In this document: in pieces, positions 61,184 through 64,000 of the stretch
Numbering within the stretch: position 1 is the first letter of the stretch
Layout of the letters: each line of letters opens with the position of its first letter
Source: Syngnathus acus
Lineage: Eukaryota > Chordata > Actinopteri > Syngnathiformes > Syngnathidae
Reading direction: 5' to 3'
Assembly: GCF_901709675.1 (NCBI RefSeq)
Contig: NC_051096.1
Location: 832,001-896,000 of the forward strand
DNA length: 64,000 bases
Position numbers and translations under genes: made by a program
Notes under the pieces: generated by a model
The model's database searches: none
Told to the model about the DNA's origin: nothing
The model's input: the letters and a program-made list of their open reading frames with translations, nothing else

Positions 61184-61824
61184 CCACGAGAACAAGATTG
61201 GGCTTGCACTTTTTGAGAGACATCAGCTGGGTTCATGAAAGGATGCTCAAGGATGGTTCAGAAGTTGAAAATATGTATTTCATTGTAAACTGTGCAAGGA
61301 TGAAGGGTTGATATTAAATAAAATGTCTCAACCACCAAACAGAACAAAATTGAATCGACGCATGATTGAGGCGCTCACATGGTGATCTAAAACCATTTAA
61401 TGAAATGATTCAGAGTTTATTCAGCAACAGCCCTTTTTGTTTACTTACTACATGTGGAAAAATAGTCTTAAACAACAAATGTCAAGTATTTCAGCTCTAG
61501 CGTGACACGATGTTTTTTAAAAAAATGCAACACGACAGGCCTGCTATGTTTGCTTTTACGATCATGCCGCAATGCAGTGTCCGTTCCAGTTTGAAAGGTC
61601 ACAGCCATGATAGTTATTGAATTTCCCAACTGCATACATTTCAAACCGTTGACCAGATGATCAGTGTCCAGCGCTAGCTTTCTGTGAGCATCATGTACTA
61701 AATTCACATGATACGGAATCGCCTTTGAAGGCACCATCGCCAAGTCAACATGACTCCTATCACTCTTTTGGGGGGTTAAAAGTTCAGCAATCACATCTGC
61801 CCCAAACATGACGCCCATTTCGTT
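61184..61824. other. Convergent 3' UTRs
   Basis: It holds the 3' UTR of the coiled-coil gene (AATAAA 61317-61322) and of chrac1 (minus-strand AATAAA 61416-61421). I see no other feature. Confidence 0.6.
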
Positions 61825-62750
61825 TTACAAGTCAGCTGCTTCTTCTTCCTCTTCTCGCACTTGCTCCAAAGACTTGAGGTAGTCACCAGCCAAGATCTTC
61901 TTAGGGAGGATATCTGCAGAGGGGAGAACATCGGTCTTGCTACAAGAGATTGAGATGAACACGTACAATTCTTTTGAGAGGCTTCATGTGAGCCGAGAGT
62001 GTCACCTGTTAGAAACTGGAAAGTTTCTATCTCCTCTGCGGCATTGGCGAGGTCACTGTACGACAAACTCTTGCTTTCCTTCCCTTGGCCGTTGCTGAAT
62101 GACGATAGCGCCAAATGTTGGACAAACATCTCCTTTGAGAAAAACACGACAAACGCACTGTACAACAGTTCCAACCAGTGTGTCTGAGAGACTGTCAAGT
62201 GTGCTAGGGGAAATTTTACCTAATTAATCAGAAAACTAGCATTTTACCACAGATATTTCTGTTTATGTCACCAACTTATAGTAACACACAATTATGTCAC
62301 CAACCTATAGTAACACACAATTAATTGCTCTTCATTTCGATGGCAGAAAGTAACAGGTAACGTGTATTTATACACATATTTGTACCTGTTGCCATTTATA
62401 CAACAGAATCATAACTGTGTTCCACTAGATTTCAGAAACAACATGAATATTTCACTGTGGTAATATGCTGTGGGATTTGATTTACGTAAAACACGTTTCT
62501 TGGTTCAATATAAGATAGAAAAGTGTGTTGAAGATCACGAATCAGAATGGCCACTTTGGATTAGCCGAAAATCGAACGTTAGTTAGCATTTCTTTACCGT
62601 TGCCTTGGTGGTGAGGAAAAGGGCTTCCTGGTTAATACTGGACACCTCCGGGGAGCTCTTCATGATCAATCGCACTCGGGAAATGGGCAGGGAAAGGCCC
62701 CTTTTGCTACCCAGCGCCTGGTCATCTTTGTCGGGGTTAATCTGAGACAT
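61825..62750 (-). CDS. chrac1: Chromatin accessibility complex protein 1 (CHRAC-15), histone-fold
   Basis: CHRAC1 is a histone-fold protein that pairs with POLE3 in the nucleus. The pair helps the ACF/SNF2H (CHRAC) remodeller slide nucleosomes. Exons in phase are 62750-62598, 62132-62006 and 61913-61825 (TAA), giving 122 residues (human 131). The histone fold is clear: LSLPISRVRLIMKSSPEV, SSINQEALFLTTKATEMFVQ, LSYSDLANAAEEIETFQFL and DILPKKILAGDYL. It ends in a short acidic tail (REEEEEAADL), shorter than in mammals. An in-frame upstream Met at 62807 would add 19 residues; I prefer 62750 because MSQINPDKDD precedes the conserved fold by the usual distance. Confidence 0.94.
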
Positions 62751-63458
62751 CTTCCGTCGTACGAATGAGGCGACGGATTCAACTGCTTCTATTGTTTTGA
62801 ACGGCAACGCTCTTCTTCGCTGGGCTCACTTCTTCAGCGCTCCCTGTTGAAGCGGATCCTCCCGGTAAGATATACCGTGTTGGCCCGAATATAAGACGAT
62901 GTTTTTGCATTGAAATAAGACTGAAAAAGTGGGTGTCGTCTTACATTCGGGGTCTAGACATTATACCCATTCACTTATGTGCAGCGGTAAGTTAAAGGTT
63001 GCTGGTATCGACCAGGGCCGGTTCTAGGAATGCACATAAGAGGGGGCAGTCAGAAATGTGAAGGGGGCATGTTTTTTTTTTTACACATTTTTAACACTGT
63101 TAGTGTTTTCTTCACGGCAGTTGTTAGCTGTGTGTCCAGATCTTGAAGGAATGGGGTCGAAATACAAAAAGTCCTGCCTAGCTACAAAAACAGATATGCT
63201 CGAACTTCATTGAATAAAGTACATAAGCAGAAAAGTATATTCACATATTAAATCAATAAAAGAAATATTTTAAGCATATAATTATACCTACACACCAAAT
63301 CAATAAAGAAGACATAACTAGACATTTTTAATAGGTGGTAATGACAAAGGTTTTTATAACTTTATGATCTGATATATATTTCTGAGCACTGTGAAATAAC
63401 AAATGTTTTTTGATATATCGCCTAAATAGCTTAATGACCCTTAAGGAACTGTGTAATG
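62751..63458. other. chrac1 upstream region with transposon end fragments
   Basis: A fragment at about 62872-62960 (ACCGTGTTGGCCCGAATATA, with CGTCTTACATTCGGG) looks like one end of a common fish repeat. Another at about 63013-63060 (CAGGGCCGGTTCTAGG) resembles a hAT-type end. I found neither partner end. No gene is visible. Confidence 0.4.
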
Positions 63459-63771
63459 CAGTGGTCCCCAACCACTGGGCCGCGGACCGGTACCGGTTCG
63501 TGGGTCATTTGGTACCGGGCCGCCAAGCCGCACAGGAATTCTTTTTTCTTTCGACGATCAATTAATTCAGGTCAAACAAATAAATAAATGAATAAATAAA
63601 AAAAATTAAAATTATGTTGTTTATACTTGTTTTTATGCCAGTCGTATCATTTTTTTTCATCGTATTTATATATTTATTATAAATGTATTATTTATTTATA
63701 TAAAGGCCGGTCCGCTAAAATATTTCTGACACGTAACCGGTCCGTGGCGCAAAAAAGGTTGGGGACCACTG
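63459..63771. mobile_element. Non-autonomous hAT element
   Basis: The inverted ends are CAGTGGTCCCCAACC and GGTTGGGGACCACTG, with the exact 8-bp target duplication GTGTAATG at 63451-63458 and 63772-63779. The interior carries further inverted GGCCGCGGACCGG-like sequence and AT-rich DNA, with no transposase. Confidence 0.94.
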
Positions 63772-64000
63772 GTGTAATGCATGCCTGATGTTTTTTCTCT
63801 AAATCATGGACACGGCCAGAGTCGTCTTGACCGTTCAGTACTTGATTATATCTTGTGTTTTGACTAAACGTCATATGTCGCCTAAATGCGAGACGCCAGC
63901 TTTTCGATTACTACTGAACGCTCTGCACAGAGGGAAATATTTTGCCTAATAAAGAAGAGATACGGTTGGAAGCATGATTAAACTAAGAATGTAATGATGT

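Overview
The window is animal nuclear DNA, almost certainly from a ray-finned (percomorph-type) fish. The genes have short exons with GT-AG introns, poly(A) signals, many dinucleotide microsatellites, and the usual teleost repeats: tRNA-derived SINEs, hAT and Tc1 elements, L2/Rex-like and CR1-like LINEs, and a BEL/Pao LTR element. I modelled every host gene exon by exon, checking reading-frame phase. Product names come from remembered protein families; no database was searched.

Layout. About 2-4 kb: a TPD52-family gene (+). 6-10.3 kb: geminin (gmnn, -), whose first intron holds a foldback element, a SINE and a hAT element. 11.9-13.1 kb: the C6orf62 orthologue (+). 14.7-15.3 kb: acot13 (-). 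19.6-21.8 kb: tdp2 (+). The acot13/tdp2 head-to-head interval is filled by a 3.9 kb transposon with long inverted arms. 22-26.3 kb: a broken Tc1 element and a terminal-inverted-repeat element. 26.9-29.5 kb: tmem64 (-). 31.1-36.2 kb: necab1 (+). 37.8-39.9 kb: pip4p2 (-). 40.2-59.2 kb: one CR1-like LINE stretched to 19 kb by nested insertions. 60.2-61.2 kb: an unrecognised secreted coiled-coil protein gene (+). 61.8-62.8 kb: chrac1 (-).

The genes do not form a pathway. They comprise replication licensing control (geminin), repair of topoisomerase-linked DNA ends (TDP2), chromatin remodelling (CHRAC1), lipid enzymes (ACOT13, PIP4P2), calcium signalling (NECAB1), a VTT-family membrane protein (TMEM64) and vesicle trafficking (TPD52 family). 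Gene order keeps two conserved vertebrate neighbourhoods: gmnn-C6orf62-acot13-tdp2 and tmem64-necab1-pip4p2.

The most interesting material is transposon biology. First, a very young BEL/Pao element has nearly identical LTRs and one intact Gag-protease-integrase frame, but its reverse transcriptase and RNase H are missing in frame. Second, a 3.9 kb inverted-arm element carries an array of about nine ~168 bp units built from head-to-head copies of its own end motif, plus the last exon of a PHD-finger gene, and it sits inside a divergent promoter. Third, the LINE nest has target-site duplications clean enough to restore the host LINE reading frame across two of the insertions.
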